Below, piece after piece: positions 1-11,948 of a stretch of DNA of 64,000 nt (position 1 is the stretch's first letter; each line of letters begins with the position of its first letter). Made by a program: the position numbers and the translations under genes. The notes under the pieces are model-generated. The model saw nothing but the letters and a program-made list of their open reading frames with translations, searched no databases and was not told the DNA's origin. The DNA is from Aphelenchoides besseyi (lineage: Eukaryota; Nematoda; Chromadorea; Rhabditida; Aphelenchoididae). The DNA is taken from the NCBI GenBank assembly GCA_024699855.1, contig JAMPIQ010000001.1, positions 248,001-312,000 on the forward strand, in the 5' to 3' direction.

Positions 1-112
1 CTGAACTATGGATTGACAGTTGAGAGCATAGAAATAAGACTGCAGGTATTTTGTAGTCTCCACTTGCAGTTCGTGTACTCAACTTGATGCTCATTTCAAA
101 GAACAGTAAAAG

Positions 113-328
113 TTGTCGCAAAGACTTTCGAGTTTTCAAATAAAACAAACCCAAAGTTCAGGCATCCAACGACCGGTATCGCACTTGGAAACTGCTCGCA
201 AACGACTCAGAAATACAATCACTGTCAATCAGTTGAACTTCAAACTTAAGAACAAAGAAATTGTTATTCGGCACAAGTCCGGACGTCGACCTATTGCAAT
301 TCAAAATAGCTGGGGACAAACTCTCTGA
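113..328 (+). CDS. Possible last exon of an unidentified gene entering from the left
   Basis: An open frame ends at a TGA at 326-328 and is followed by an AATAAA-type signal near 375, as expected for a terminal exon. It is rich in Arg, Lys and Gln (for example 'ETARKRLRNTITVNQ' then 'IVIRHKSGRRPIAIQ') and has no motif I recognise. No ATG is needed if upstream exons lie outside the window; a plausible acceptor AG occurs just before 'TTTTCAAAT' near 133. It converges tail-to-tail with the colmedin gene, 117 bp away. It may be a chance frame. Confidence 0.3.
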   Translation: MSQRLSSFQIKQTQSSGIQRPVSHLETARKRLRNTITVNQLNFKLKNKEIVIRHKSGRRPIAIQNSWGQTL

Positions 329-445
329 CTTTGTCGACTTCTAATGACGATACTAACTGTTGTGTTGTTTCAAAAATAAACTTTCTGTACAAAACTGTTT
401 AGTTGATATAAAAAGAGTGATTTGGAAGACAATTCGTTTTGTCTG

Positions 446-3400
446 CTAACCATCTTCTTCCTCAATTCGAACGTTGACGCTGAGCAATTTGCCTGTATCG
501 AAGAAATACAAACGTCCATCGACAGGATTGTAATGCAACATCGTCAATCCACGATATGGATTGTACCATTCGATATCAATGTCTAAGGTTTCGTTGCTGT
601 AACAAAAATATGTTTAAACGTTGATTCAATGATCGTACTTGTACAAATCAAAAGCGTACGAGATGAACGTGTCTCTTTCTTCCGATGATTCCAGTCCATA
701 GAGAACACCACACATGATAAAAGCGTCCGCCAATTCGGTTCCATTCACTTCCAAAACCCATGTGTGAACAACGTAAAAGTCCTGTAAAATATTATTTCTG
801 CTTTCCACAGCCAACATACGGGTTCAATCTTTGACACAACCAATCGTTCATCGTCGGGACGCATGTACAGGACCCAAAGACCATTTTCGTCGGCCGAAAA
901 ATCAACGTAATTGTGAGCACGATTGTAAAGCCAAAAGTCCCGATTGGTTTCGTTGCAACTCTGAAATCAACGGTTAAATGACAAAGAAGGTTCTCTGTGC
1001 TACTTCAAACGTATGATCATGTTTTCGTGGACAATCAACTGATGCCAATGGACCCAATTCGTCGCTTTGAATCTGCTCTGTTGTATCCAAATTGTACCTA
1101 ACCAATACATTAGAGCCATGTCGATGGTAGAAATACGATCCATTCGAAATCAAACTCCCAGTTCCCGATGCCAAATAGTCGACGTAGAATTTAATCGATT
1201 GTTTCTTATTCATCAATTGCCGTTCATTTTCGTATTCGTAAAGAACCGGCGAAGCGAAATCGTCGGTTACCCATCTCTTTTCTTCAGCCTTTCGACTTTG
1301 CGGATTCACGTCCCGATTCCACGACCCAACTCGACCGTATTGAGATTCCGCGTGAAGAACCGGAATGCCAACAGCATTCAAACGACACTCGCGTTGATTG
1401 TAACCCAAAGTTGGAGGTCCATCGTAAGGTTTCGGCGTTGTTTTAGTGGGCTCAGTCAGATTCATGTTGAGCGTTTCGTTTGCAGAAATCGACTCATTTA
1501 AAAGTCTTATTTCTGAAAGCAGAGTGACTACTTAAATAATTTTCGGGTTTACCCTCGTCCATTTCAACAGTGGATTCAGTAGTAGTATCGTATGGTCGTT
1601 GTCTTCGACCACTTCCAATTAATTTTCGTCGAGTTGTTCTCGGCGGTCCATCGGGTTCTTGTGTGGGTCGTGGAATAATTTTTGTACGTGCCAAGTCGGG
1701 CATCGGCATTCCTGGTTTCCAATCATCTGGAGGCGCAAAGCCGGGAGGTGTTGGCTCGAAAGGCACGAATTTTGTTACTTCGACTTCATTAACCACAACC
1801 ACTGGTACAGGGACAATTTTCTCTTGAACTTGAATAATCGGTGGGCCAGGAACAGCGATGCGTTGGACATAGAGGTCGGGGAAAGTGCAATTGCAACGTC
1901 CATCTTGACCTAAAGCCATTTGCAAAATTAAACAGACAGCTCACTCTTGCAAACAGATTGCATACCCTTTTCGCCAATCTCACCAATGTCGCCGGGCAAC
2001 CCGATTGGACCCATCGATCCGGTCTGCCCCCGGCGCCCTACGGGACCTCGTGAACCCTTCAATGAATTATTTAAACCTTTGAATTAACTGTTTTTCTATG
2101 AATAATTAATCTTTTTCGGATGATCAATGTAATCAAAAGGTTTCAAGACGGAAAGTCGCCGAATCATAAATTTTGCGACTCCAATTCGCAAAGAAGCTGA
2201 TGAAAACAATCCAAAAAAAGGCGTCTTGCAACCGATCCAAAATACCGTCAACGAACAAAACGATGTCTTCTACGAGTTGGCAGCTAAGACAAAAGAAGAG
2301 TTGTAAGCTTATCAGCCGTCTAGGTTCTAATTTAACGTTTTATAACTGAAATGGTCATATTGCTCCAAAAAGAAATTCAACAATTTCGTACTGCAATGTC
2401 AACTTCACTCCAGAGCTCACCGATTATTCCAATCACGGAGTTTTACAACACACTTGATTTTGGTATGTTGTGAACTTTAAAAGTAAACCAAAGAGCAATC
2501 TTTCAGAACAAGCATCGAACGGACATGATTTTGATGCGGAATTCCATCAGATGGCTGGACCCAGTGTCAACGCGAGTTAGTCGTCAGGTTTTTCTTACGG
2601 TTGCTATTAGAATTTAGACGTTCTACAATTGTACAAGGAGTTTACGAAAATATCCGACAGACAGGAACTTTATCTGTGCAAGCTTGAGCGACATCGAAAG
2701 AGAAATGTTCATACTTTTTTTGGAAACCAGCGACCTTTACAACCTATCAAACGTGCAGTGGCTTCGTCTTTTTCTGACAGTGGCACGTACGGTGCAGGCC
2801 AAATTTGGATTCCCGAACGGCAGACACGGCTACTGTTATGGAAACGAATATTTTGATAGTCTCCGAAATCGGTTTTATTACTGCTGCAAAGTTTGTTATT
2901 TCACGTTTACATAAAATAATTCTGGTTGTTTCAGCGTCAACAGACACATGACGATGGGAAAGTCCATCACAGTTGTTGTTTATGGCAAAAATGCAATTAA
3001 AAAAACGATCTGCGTCACATTCTTGCGGAAATGGTACGTGCGTTTCGAGTAATCACCTGGTACCGGGAAGATACGAAGAAAATCTATCGCGTGACGATCA
3101 TCACTATGGCGGTATTATCGAAGAACATTGCAAACGAGCCCAAGTGTTTAAACAGTAAGAAACAAACTACAGTAATTTTTGCAAATAATTTTAGGCGACA
3201 AGAAAACCATAAAAGTCAGTGCCACCGCCGCCGACGAGGAGCCAACCAAGATGTAAGAAGCTGTTTTGAATGAGGTCAATCCATAGAAGTTACAGGAAAC
3301 TCGACGAAAGTATGTTCATTAACGACAAAACCCGAGTTCGTCGCTTGGTTATTGATTGCAACGTGTATTCTCGCGACTTCGGCAGAAATCAAATTCATGG

Positions 3401-4769
3401 AGGTGCATAAATCACATTCAATGCCCAGCTCGAGCAAAGATCAACGAAACAACAATCACGCTGTCGGGAGAGCATCCGGAAGAATGTGTTCTGCAAGGTC
3501 TTGCTAATCCACCAACGTAAGAAATGTGCTCCAACAAAATGAACAAAAGATTTTTAGCGACTACGGCGAAAGAACGTTCAATCCATCAGCATACCAGGTG
3601 CGTGCACTTGACGAAGAGAATTACGTTCGTATTGGCGACTCGATTGTGAGCATCGTTGTCGAGATCTACAATTTTTACCGCAAGAAGTTTTATGCGAACT
3701 ACTCTGCGTGTGTTTGCTCGAAGGACCCTGTAATGCCACCATTCTCGTTTCGGACGACCTAAGCCAATACTGGAAAGGCCGATTTCCCCATACGTGCAAA
3801 AGGTCTACATGAGCTGCGCCTATCAAGAACCCATTCGCTCACTACGAAAAGAAAAACTTGTCGATCCCTGACAATGAATTCCAACAACTTCAGCCAGAAC
3901 AAGTTACGCGTGATAAATCAAACAAAATCACGGCTATTCCCATCGACGATAACAAGTACATTGCCAGAACTGATCGCCCGTGGTCTTATCGGTGCACCTC
4001 CTAGAAGTGCGAAGCAAGTATTTACGTTGATCGTTCCGCTACCCTTTACGCCATCGGAAAGGAAAACACGTGTGTTCGAAAGCGACCGGACCGTTCCAAT
4101 TCCTAAGTCACATTTCACTCTTTCCTATTCTGACCGGTACCATATTTATTCCACTCGGCCTACCTTCAAATTTTTCGTCTTTTTTAATTTTTCTCGTCAT
4201 ATTAGATTCACGCATTGAATTCATTTTCTCGTCTAAGTTTTGTCTTTCGCAAAGTGCCATTAACTTCTTTCCCGCGTAATATTTTAGAACAATTAATCGT
4301 TTCCGCCAACGGACGTCACAATAAATCGTCAAAAGTATGTGCAAAGAACTTGATCGACAACTCACAGACGGTCCTTTAGGCCCCGGTGGTCCTTCGAATC
4401 CACGAAGTTTCATACTTCGATCCGAGCAATAACGATGAACTCGACGACATGACAATTCGAAGACGTGTTTCTGAACAGAAATTTATTATTCGTACTGAGT
4501 GCTTACGGGAATGATCGTCTGCTCTCCGATCAAAATTGCCCATTCAGAAAGTGACTCTACGGGCTTCTCAGTTTCGCTTCCAACTTGACGTTTTGATCGA
4601 TGTTTGTTTTTGCAGTTCTCGACGTTCTAGAAAAGTCGGGATTAAGTGCCAATAAACACACAGATACCTTCAACTGCGATACCGCATGCCCGTAGAGTCC
4701 AACAATGAGAATAAGGTTGAGAAATTGGGCGCCAATTAATGTCCAGTAGATGACACGAAGTTTGTTCAT
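446..4769 (-). CDS. Gliomedin/colmedin-like collagen-olfactomedin protein
   Basis: Nine exons (4769..4668, 4626..4507, 4470..4366, 2056..1966, 1909..1553, 1512..1004, 960..820, 781..639, 596..446) give 572 aa, close to vertebrate gliomedin. Order: short cytoplasmic tail and signal anchor (about residues 8-30, 'GAQFLNLILIVGLYG'); an 'RSKR' furin-type site near residue 46; Gly-X-Y repeats split over exons 3-4 ('GPPGPKGPS' joining 'GSRGPVGRRGQTG'); a Pro-rich linker; then a C-terminal olfactomedin domain starting near 'CRLNAVGIPV' with 'ESQYGRVGSW', 'DENGLWVLY' and 'AFIMCGVLYGL'. Family members (gliomedin, C. elegans UNC-122/COF-2) are type II membrane or shed proteins acting at synapses or nodes. 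The start is the only ATG ahead of the anchor. The stop is TAG. Intron 3 is 2.3 kb against about 40-50 bp for the others and contains an opposite-strand gene remnant. Confidence 0.9.
2130..4115 (+). pseudogene. Decayed multi-exon gene nested antisense in a colmedin intron
   Basis: The long colmedin intron carries coding-like plus-strand blocks separated by intron-sized gaps with good GT/AG sites. Readable blocks include 'ADENNPKKGVLQPIQNTVN' (about 2198), 'GKSITVVVYGKNAIKKTIC' (about 2957), 'VTIITMAVLSKNIANEP' (about 3092), 'SMFINDKTRVRRLVIDCN' (about 3310), 'TFNPSAYQVRALDEENYVR' (about 3574), 'NPFAHYEKKNLSIPDNEF' (about 3829) and 'SIYVDRSATLYAIGKENTC' (about 4016). Several blocks need frame changes and contain in-frame stops (TGA near 2688 and 2775, TGA near 3810, TAG near 4003), so an intact protein cannot be assembled. 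I do not recognise the family; the final Cys-rich block resembles a zinc-binding or secreted fold only loosely. Either a pseudogene or a gene whose splicing I have misread. Confidence 0.5.
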
Positions 4770-6084
4770 TTTTGAGTCACGATTTTTTTACGAGTGAAAA
4801 GTTTGTTGGAATGGAAATTCCGTGAAACTCGATCTCTCGATCGATTTTCAGAAATAAACAAAAGGGCAACTGCACCGTTTTTGTCTCAATAGAACGACTT
4901 TACGAATTCTGAACTACCGATCTTTTTGTTTTGAATTCAACGAACATGCTTTCAAAATCGATTTTAACTCTTGAACTAATCGTTCATTCAATCGCTAAAC
5001 AAACTCATTTAAAACAATCATTGAACCTAAATTATTTCACTGAATGCACATCATGAGTTAACGACACTCAAACTTTTGAACCATTGAATGATTCCATTAA
5101 ACTAAACAATTCGATAATAGATTAACACCTTTCGACGACTTCGAATTTGTTTAGAAACAAGGAAAAGAACAGCGCTGCAAACGGAATTACGTTCGATTAA
5201 GTACAATGGAAGCGAAGGTGTGAGTTTTGTTTTAAGACAGAAGTTGGTGTCGACAGTCGGACGCAGAAATCTAAGTATTTTGATGTTGTGCTAATCAAGT
5301 GCTACAACTCTTTTAAGAATGAGTATTCTAGCAAAGTGATTGAAAGAAAACTATAAGAAGCTTGGTATATGATCAACATAAAATGTCCGTGCATCCAATT
5401 ACAAGCTTCTAATTCATGATCAGATTTGTTGCGAGCATCGAAATCCGACGCCAACTGCCAAAGTTCAAAATCTCTAACCTTTAAGAGACTGCACATAAAC
5501 AACAATACGAACTATAATGGTAAGTCGTTATTATCAGCAGAAATCGGCCTCATTTGGAATCCCGTATCAATTCTTTATGTTGAATCTGGATCTCTTGAAA
5601 TGCTGCAAAATTGACATTCTATTCAACGTGACACTACGTAGTGTAATTACTGATACCAACATGATTGTTCTCAATGTGCAACAAAAAACGAAGACTGTTC
5701 AATCTACCACGGATTTTATCGTTTTGTAATCAACTAGGTTGGCGCACGTATGAAATTGAATACAACTTCTAGTCATTCCGATCTCTTGCTCAACTTGAGT
5801 TTCTTTGCAATTCGCAACTACCGAAGAACTTGAATTGCTACTTGAACTTCACTGCCCATGCACTACGTCCAGGTCTTCAATATTTATCTACTATTGAAAT
5901 TTGACAGCTTTTTTCTCGTATAAAAGTAATTGATTGTAACGGAGGACATAAAGTTGACGCATGAAAGCAAACTAAAAATCTTCAACCATTAGCATCTATT
6001 GTAAAGTTGAATTTGTTGTTTATTGCTTTAACTAATCGAATTTCATGCGCTGTTTTCCAATACCTGTTAGTAAGAAGATTGACA
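4770..6084. other. Intergenic DNA, no gene seen
   Basis: Upstream region of the colmedin gene. It is AT-rich, with only short frames present on both strands and no convincing splice chain. The proximal few hundred bases probably hold the colmedin promoter, but no specific site can be supported. Confidence 0.5.
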
Positions 6085-6860
6085 GGCACATCATTGAAAT
6101 TACGTGGACACAATTTCGCGGTCGTCCGTCTACTTGCTATCAACCCATCATAAAGTAGCATACTCAGAAATCACTTAAACTTGAGGTCACAATGTTGATT
6201 ATAAGGTCGCTTGTAACTGATCTTAGAGACTGCGTATTGCATGAACATTGTAATCTAAACATATTTAGTGAAGCAGTTGACCTGAAAATGTAACAGAAAA
6301 GGATGTCAACCATCAGATGTCAACTTCCGAGATGCCAATTTCCATTGACTGTAGCTCGTGAACTAGTGACTGTAGAAGCTTGTAACTAGCAGAACAACAA
6401 GAGACACTATTGGACTCTAAACCTTGTGGATATTAGCGGAATCCAATCAGCCAACAAGCTAAAATGCACAACACCCTCCATTCCCTTGTATAGCACGTCC
6501 TTCGCGCAAACCGATGTACTTCGGAGCTTTTGGCAACAACTAGTGCTCATATTATATCATTAGAAGGCCCAATAAACTGGCTATTCATAGTGCTTAAACT
6601 CGTAGCAATCGGACAACTGGAAGAGAAATAAGAGCAATTCAAAGCCGAAAAGACTTGTCATAATCGCAAAAGTCTGTGCAGCTCTTCCCGCTGATGCTCG
6701 TCATCTGCAATCTGGCACACTCGTTAATGAGATTAGAGGATTGTGATCCCAAAAGTTTGGAGAGCGGAAGCTAACCAAGAGCTGAATTGGAATCGAAAAC
6801 ATACTCGAAAATCGCGCAAACTTGACTTCAATGAAATGAACTCTAGCAACGTCAGCGATT
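6085..6860. repeat. Dispersed repeat family, copy A
   Basis: Bases 6245-6757 match 37709-38221 (copy B) with no indel (constant offset 31464) and only scattered substitutions, mostly transitions. Weaker similarity continues on both sides. A third, much more diverged copy (C) lies at about 59480-60380; shared words include 'cgatgta.ttcggagctt', 'cttatattatatca' and 'tggctat....agt..aaactcgtagc'. No long ORF, terminal inverted repeat or target duplication was found, so it is a non-autonomous repeat of unknown class, about 0.8 kb. Confidence 0.85.
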
Positions 6861-7592
6861 GGGTTTTGGGTCTTCATATGCACGAACAAACATAAGCAAG
6901 CAAACCAGCTTTGACGGCGTCTTTGTTTGGAGTTCACGGAGTCATGCATCTCGAAGTTGAAGATTTGACTCCGCGTCTTTAGACCTTTTCGCTTTTCATT
7001 CTTATCGTTTCATTTGTGTATGAAACTATGTCTGCGAAGCTCGAAGTGTTGTATGAGCAATAAGTTGACTTCTATAGAAGCAACAGAGATCGGTAGACGA
7101 CAATGTTTGCTTTAGAGTTCCATTCAGAAGATACGATTCGCTTTCATTCGCGTTCTAAGCTTATTCGAACATCACGCAATTATGAAGATTGAAAGGACAG
7201 AAACTAAAAAGAATCATGGGATTCCAGTGACCAGAATGGACGTCGTTTCATGGCTTCTGGGACTGGACATTCACGAAGTCGTTGGAAAGCTCCGACGACT
7301 GGACTTTTAAAAGCTCAGAAACAAACGAACTGTTGATTCGAAATGAACATTCATCGATTTTTACAAGCACACCAAGTGGTCGAAAGGAAGTCGAAACAAT
7401 TTCACAACTGAAATCGTTTTTGGCTTCTGCGTTTTGTCTCCAACTTCGGAGTTTTCGAGTTTCATCTAATTGGTGAGTTTGAAGAGCCATTTAACTTGTA
7501 TAGCCTTGATTACAAGACAAAATTGCACAAGCTTTGTCTTTCGCTTAGCTCCGACTTGTCCTATCACTCACCAATGACTTGATTGTTTTCAG
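6861..7592. other. Region without a supported gene
   Basis: Short overlapping frames on both strands (about 7248-7490). A GTGAGT donor sits at 7473 but the frame before it does not join the following HTH exon in phase. Nothing else can be supported. Confidence 0.4.
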
Positions 7593-7828
7593 GCACAATC
7601 AAGTTTCATCAAAGACTCCAGAGCCGAGCGATTCTGTTGGAACAGTACAAGAATGGAGTCAACGGTGCGGAAATGGCACTCAAGACCATCTTGAAAGAGT
7701 TGGATCCGAAGTCGACGACAAAGACGACGGCGTCCCTTTGGTACAACCGGTTCAGAAACGGCGACTTAGGGTTGGGTAAAGGAGCAAGTAAAGCGGATCT
7801 GAGATTGATCAACGATGGAACTTTTTAA
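7593..7828 (+). CDS. Orphan exon with mariner-type HTH (HTH_48-like) domain
   Basis: A TTTTCAG acceptor ends at 7592 and the frame that follows runs to TAA at 7828. It reads 'AILLEQYKNGVNGAEMALK' then 'TTASLWYNRFRNGDLGLG', which fits the HTH_48 pattern (helix, 'YKxGxxxxExA', then 'WxxRFrnGDxsL') found at the N-terminus of mariner/Mos1 transposases and in many stand-alone nematode proteins. The catalytic DDE region is absent downstream. No in-phase upstream exon was found, so this may be a domesticated HTH gene, a transposon scrap or a pseudogene. Confidence 0.5.
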
Positions 7829-8790
7829 AATGAAACGAGCTCTTTTCTGTGAAACGACCATCATAGGCCACTTCGATCTGCTTGCAGTTTCTGGCGCGAA
7901 TGGACGGTTTCGATTTTTCTCATACAATGGGATCAGTTCTTACACTCACTGGATCATTGACACATTTCATAGTCGAATGAAGTAAGCCGTGCAGATATGA
8001 CGTCTGCAATTTAGGTGACCGTTCAGCGAATTGGTTTTGCGTGTGCCGAGGAATGGCTTCCGAACTCTCGCACTTTCAAAATGAAGTCGGCTACAATGAG
8101 ACTTCCAAAGTTTGGACGTCTTCAATCACGCTATCGCTACTCGTTTATTCTGAACGCGAGATCAGTCGGATTGTTCGCGTACGGTCATCGTGCGCCCAAT
8201 TGCTACACGACAATCAATTTGAATGGCAATTTCAAGCTCGAGAATGAAGTTGCTGTTGAACCGAATCTGGTTTGATGTACGCAGCTCGTTTCGATGAAAC
8301 ACTCATTGGATTCAAGCATGGCAATTAGACAGCTGATTTCGAATCGTTGGTTTCGGTTTCGCTACCAAACGGCAGTGCGACGACTCAATCAGTCAATATG
8401 CCCGAAGGATTCCACGGGAGTAGCATTTGGTGGCTGAGTTTGCATTTCTGTTTCTTTTAGCAACTGCATCTGGTCGACGTGCTCAACTCGAACCGGAGTT
8501 TTACGAACAAATGATCCAAAAGTTGCCGACGAATTGCCATCTCCGTTGGCCGTGGACAGACGACCAGTGAGCTGAACATCTTTTAATTGTCTGTGATACC
8601 ATTTTAAGATTAGTTCTCTCATAAATCTACTGGTACAATCATCATTTTCTCCTCCAATAAAGCCTTCAAGATGAATTCAAGACAACTCGATGAGAAATGG
8701 AGATGTAGATTTGCTGGCCGTCGGCCAACCCACTGCCTTAGATTGCCGAGGGAACAACTGACCTCAAGGCTGAACGACCAGTTTCATCGT
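7829..8790. other. Unassigned region after the HTH exon
   Basis: Contains overlapping frames with mixed coding appearance: plus 8015-8275, and minus 8389-8622 beginning with an ATG. Neither has a recognisable motif or a convincing splice chain. It may include 3' UTR of the Ly6 gene on the minus strand near 8790. Confidence 0.3.
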
Positions 8791-9548
8791 TTATGTTAAA
8801 GTTAGAAAGAAACAACACGTGAATGGGAGCAAGAAGTTTAAGGAAACAAACGACTGCAATCCACTTGTCGTTGGTTCACTACACTTCTCATCAGCACATG
8901 GCATCGCTCTTTCGGTCTTTGCTGATTTAGCATTGAGAGCAACCGGATGAACTTTCTTCAACGACGGCAATTCGTTTCCTTTCAATTGCAATGTTTTGGG
9001 CGTTGAATTTGAACGGAAACGTCCGAGTCCCGAACCGAAATCCAAATGAAAATCGCTGTTGCAACGATCACCATCTCGACATTGACACAGATGAACGGCT
9101 GTCGGACCATGAGATGCCAATTGAACAAACTGCTCGCAGCCCACGTAGTCGTCTTCAGCACAACCGGCAACCGTGAAGTTAATCCGATCGTGTGACACTC
9201 GAACAACAACACACGATTGTTGAGCTGAAGGACAAGTGGTTAGCCGCCGTTGACGACACGGTTCCGAGTGAAGCCAAAGTTGTGGAGCAATTTTTGTACC
9301 TGTGAATAGAAATGAGTTTGAATCATAAAACCGAACTTACTGGATGAAGCACAATAGTAGCAACGTACGGCGTTTATTGTCGAATACAAAGATCCGAAAA
9401 AACCATAGAACGCGAAGTGATCGAATGTCCATTGAACTCTAAACTTCACAACTGAGTGAACATCTAACAGTCGCGTGTAACGATTGTTGAGGCAAGAAAG
9501 TAGCGCGCGTGGAATCTGAGCGGAAGTTGTCCTCAGAGTACACGGCAA
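8791..9548 (-). CDS. Ly6/uPAR-like GPI-anchored surface protein
   Basis: Exon 1 ends at 9341 and exon 2 runs 9299..8791 (TAA stop); the join gives 'AVRCYYCASSSTKI'. The Cys pattern is that of a three-finger Ly6 domain: CxxC start, 'TTCPSAQQSCVVV', 'VAGCAEDDYVGC', then the diagnostic 'CQCRDGDRCNSDF' end. A C-terminal hydrophobic stretch ('NFLLPFTCCFFLTLT') fits a GPI-attachment signal. The N-terminus is the weak point: the frame is open to 9548 but the signal peptide ('FYGFFGSLYSTINA') has no close ATG, so a short upstream exon or a farther start is likely. Nematodes carry many such proteins, often in neuronal signalling or receptor trafficking. Confidence 0.8.
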
Positions 9549-10902
9549 ACATTCTGCAGAAATGACCTCCGGGCAAAATCAAAGTGAAATTGAAACCCGA
9601 AAGTCTACACATTTTATGACCGACAAGACTAAGCGGTTTGGTTTAATTACGAGCATCTTTGGCTTCTTCATGGCTCTCGAGCGTGAGAATCGCGCTCTCA
9701 ACAAATGCGCTGAGGTTCAATGCCGTGGAAGTCTTCTGTTATGCGGAATGAACAACAGTTTGTGGGTAAATCGGGAATCTGCTCTCAATGAGTGGTCAAG
9801 AGACAACTGCTGTAGAGGATTAGAAAACAGAAAGAACACGGTAATTCGATCGCCGAACGGAAATAACGTGTTTACGTGGAAGCTCAATCGCTTCACGAGA
9901 AAACGATTAACAGGAGAATGAAAACCAAAAGCAAACTCATCAACAGATTCATGACGCCACTTCAAAAGAATTTGCGAATAATAAGCGCAGCCGGTGGAAG
10001 TAACTCCGAGGCCAAAAAGACAAACACGATCGTATCCACGCAAATTTACGTCAATTGATTAGAAATGTGCAATAGTAATTCTGTTCAATAGACGGCAAGA
10101 ACATCTGCCGGAGTTCATGTTCTCGACTCTAAACGTCGAGTTAGGCCTTTCAAAGAACCAGAATCCGAGTTGTCGCCCAAATCGAATTCCTTCGGATTAG
10201 GAAGTGGAGAGCTGAAGCGGAAATCAAAAACTGAAAAAGTAAAAACGAAGTGCGCAAATTCAATAACCTGTGAACGTCGTGTGAATACTCGACAAACAAG
10301 TGTACGAGAAGGCCAATCAGCTAATGCGGAAATAGAAAGCGCTTTCGATGTAATGACTGATGAGTGCAGAGCTCATCGAACAGAAGTAACAAAATTGTGG
10401 CCTATGTTTTCGACGCACAAACGGAAATCGCGTATACCCGAAAATGAAACCCGATAGCAACTGCAAAATTTGACTTTGCAAACATAAATCTCGATAATAA
10501 GAAGAAGCACAGATCTCTTTAACAACTAAGCTTATGAGCACATCCGATTCAATTAAATGTCTTTTTATACTTTTGAATTCGACTTCTCCATTTTCTGTAA
10601 AAATTCCTCGGAGACAAAGCGGATGACAAAAAAACAATCGTAAAGAAATAAATTGTAACAGTCGCCGAAACGAACAGAGAGAACTAACCGGCGGCGATGT
10701 ACTCGCCTATATGACAATGCAATCTAAACAAAAGTTAATTCGTTTAATCAAGAAAAATCCACTTGTTACTCGAGGTCAATTGACCACCGCAAGTATTAAT
10801 AAGAAGAGTTTGCATACTTCAAATGAGTTTTCCCAAGCTGTTGATCATTTGTGGTTTTTTTCTCGGTTGTGACTGGTGGCTTTGGTTGGACTACTGAATC
10901 GT
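9549..10902. other. Intergenic, unassigned short ORFs
   Basis: Plus-strand frames at 9562-9921 (119 codons) and 10170-10457 (95 codons) and opposing minus frames overlap each other. They have no motif, no splice partner and no homology I recognise; I treat them as chance. Confidence 0.4.
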
Positions 10903-11497
10903 ATGGCGACATTCACTGAAATCGAGTCGGCTCTCGTTCTGATCATTTTGAGCGTTCTCTTTGTCTTCGTCGCTTTTGCCACCTTTGTGGTACGTTCGAT
11001 ATTCGCTGTTGCTTCAACGCTGAAATCTGCCTTTCCGTGCGAATGCAACACCGAATCAAAGGACGAGGAGTACGAAATTGAAGTCAAGGTAAAGTGAAAG
11101 ACTTCTAACAAAAAACAGTTATTTTCAGAACGAACAACCTATCACTGCTCCATTTATTGATGGCCAATTAGACTCCGACTTCGTTGATTTGGAGGCGGGA
11201 CTGGACTGGAAGCCCACGGACGAGTGTTGTTCGTTAAAAAGCACTGTGGTCAACAAATCGAATAGACGGTCGAAAGACGAACTGAACACTGAACGTTGTT
11301 CCACACCGCTCAATCCGCCGCTTGTGCCCTTGCCTTGGGCACCACGTGTTGATCGCCGTCATCCGACGGATTTTAAACTGAAAACCCGTGGTGATTGCTC
11401 ATTGAAGGGACATCAGAAATTGACGACCACTCGAAACGGTCGAAAAGTTTCACCAATAAAAAGCCCGCACGTCACGTTCGCCAAGTGTAAGTTCTGA
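10903..11497 (+). CDS. Small single-pass membrane protein, function unknown
   Basis: Two exons, 10903..11088 and 11129..11497, with a 40-bp intron (GTAAAG...TTTTCAG), give 184 codons including TGA. The ATG at 10903 is the first ATG; the frame is open farther up only through a non-ATG codon. Residues 8-35 are strongly hydrophobic ('SALVLIILSVLFVFVAFATF'), a signal anchor or TM helix, followed by 'CEC' and an acidic then basic polar tail ('LNPPLVPLPWAPRVDRRHP', 'RKVSPIKSPHVTFAKCKF'). I do not recognise the family. Confidence 0.65.
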
Positions 11498-11948
11498 CTT
11501 GTTAATCATAATCACCTTTGTTCTTTCGTTTGATTCGATTTCGTTGGTTACACCAATTTTTTGCACATTCTACTCGGAAAATAAACACATCGTTCAAAAA
11601 TTTGAGTTTTATTTACATTGACGAGAATATGAATGGCAGACGAAATTATTAGGAGCAAGAACCGAAAAGAATGCGTAGAATTTGCGTGGTCGAATGTCCA
11701 CTGAATATTAGTCAAAGAAAATTGTAAACAGTACCGATTTTTGGGAGAGAAAATGGCAACAAACCCAATGGATTGAGAGCAATGATTGTGTTTCAGAAAT
11801 GCGGACATTTGTGATGAAGAACCGGATATTAAAATAACTTATCGCATTCAAGTATTATATAAAAATTGACTACAAAACGCAATGTCATGGATAGAATCGT
11901 GGGTTAAGCACCAGGCAAGTTTCTTGAACGGGGATCGCTGATCGAACT

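Noticed and set aside
1067..1501. 144-codon plus-strand ORF.
   Set aside because: Antisense shadow of the olfactomedin exon of the colmedin gene.
2629..2914. In-frame TGA codons in the nested gene read as selenocysteine or Trp.
   Set aside because: TGA is the normal stop for many intact genes here (FHOD, RRP1, MIX23, C9orf78), no selenocysteine context was seen, and frame changes are needed as well.
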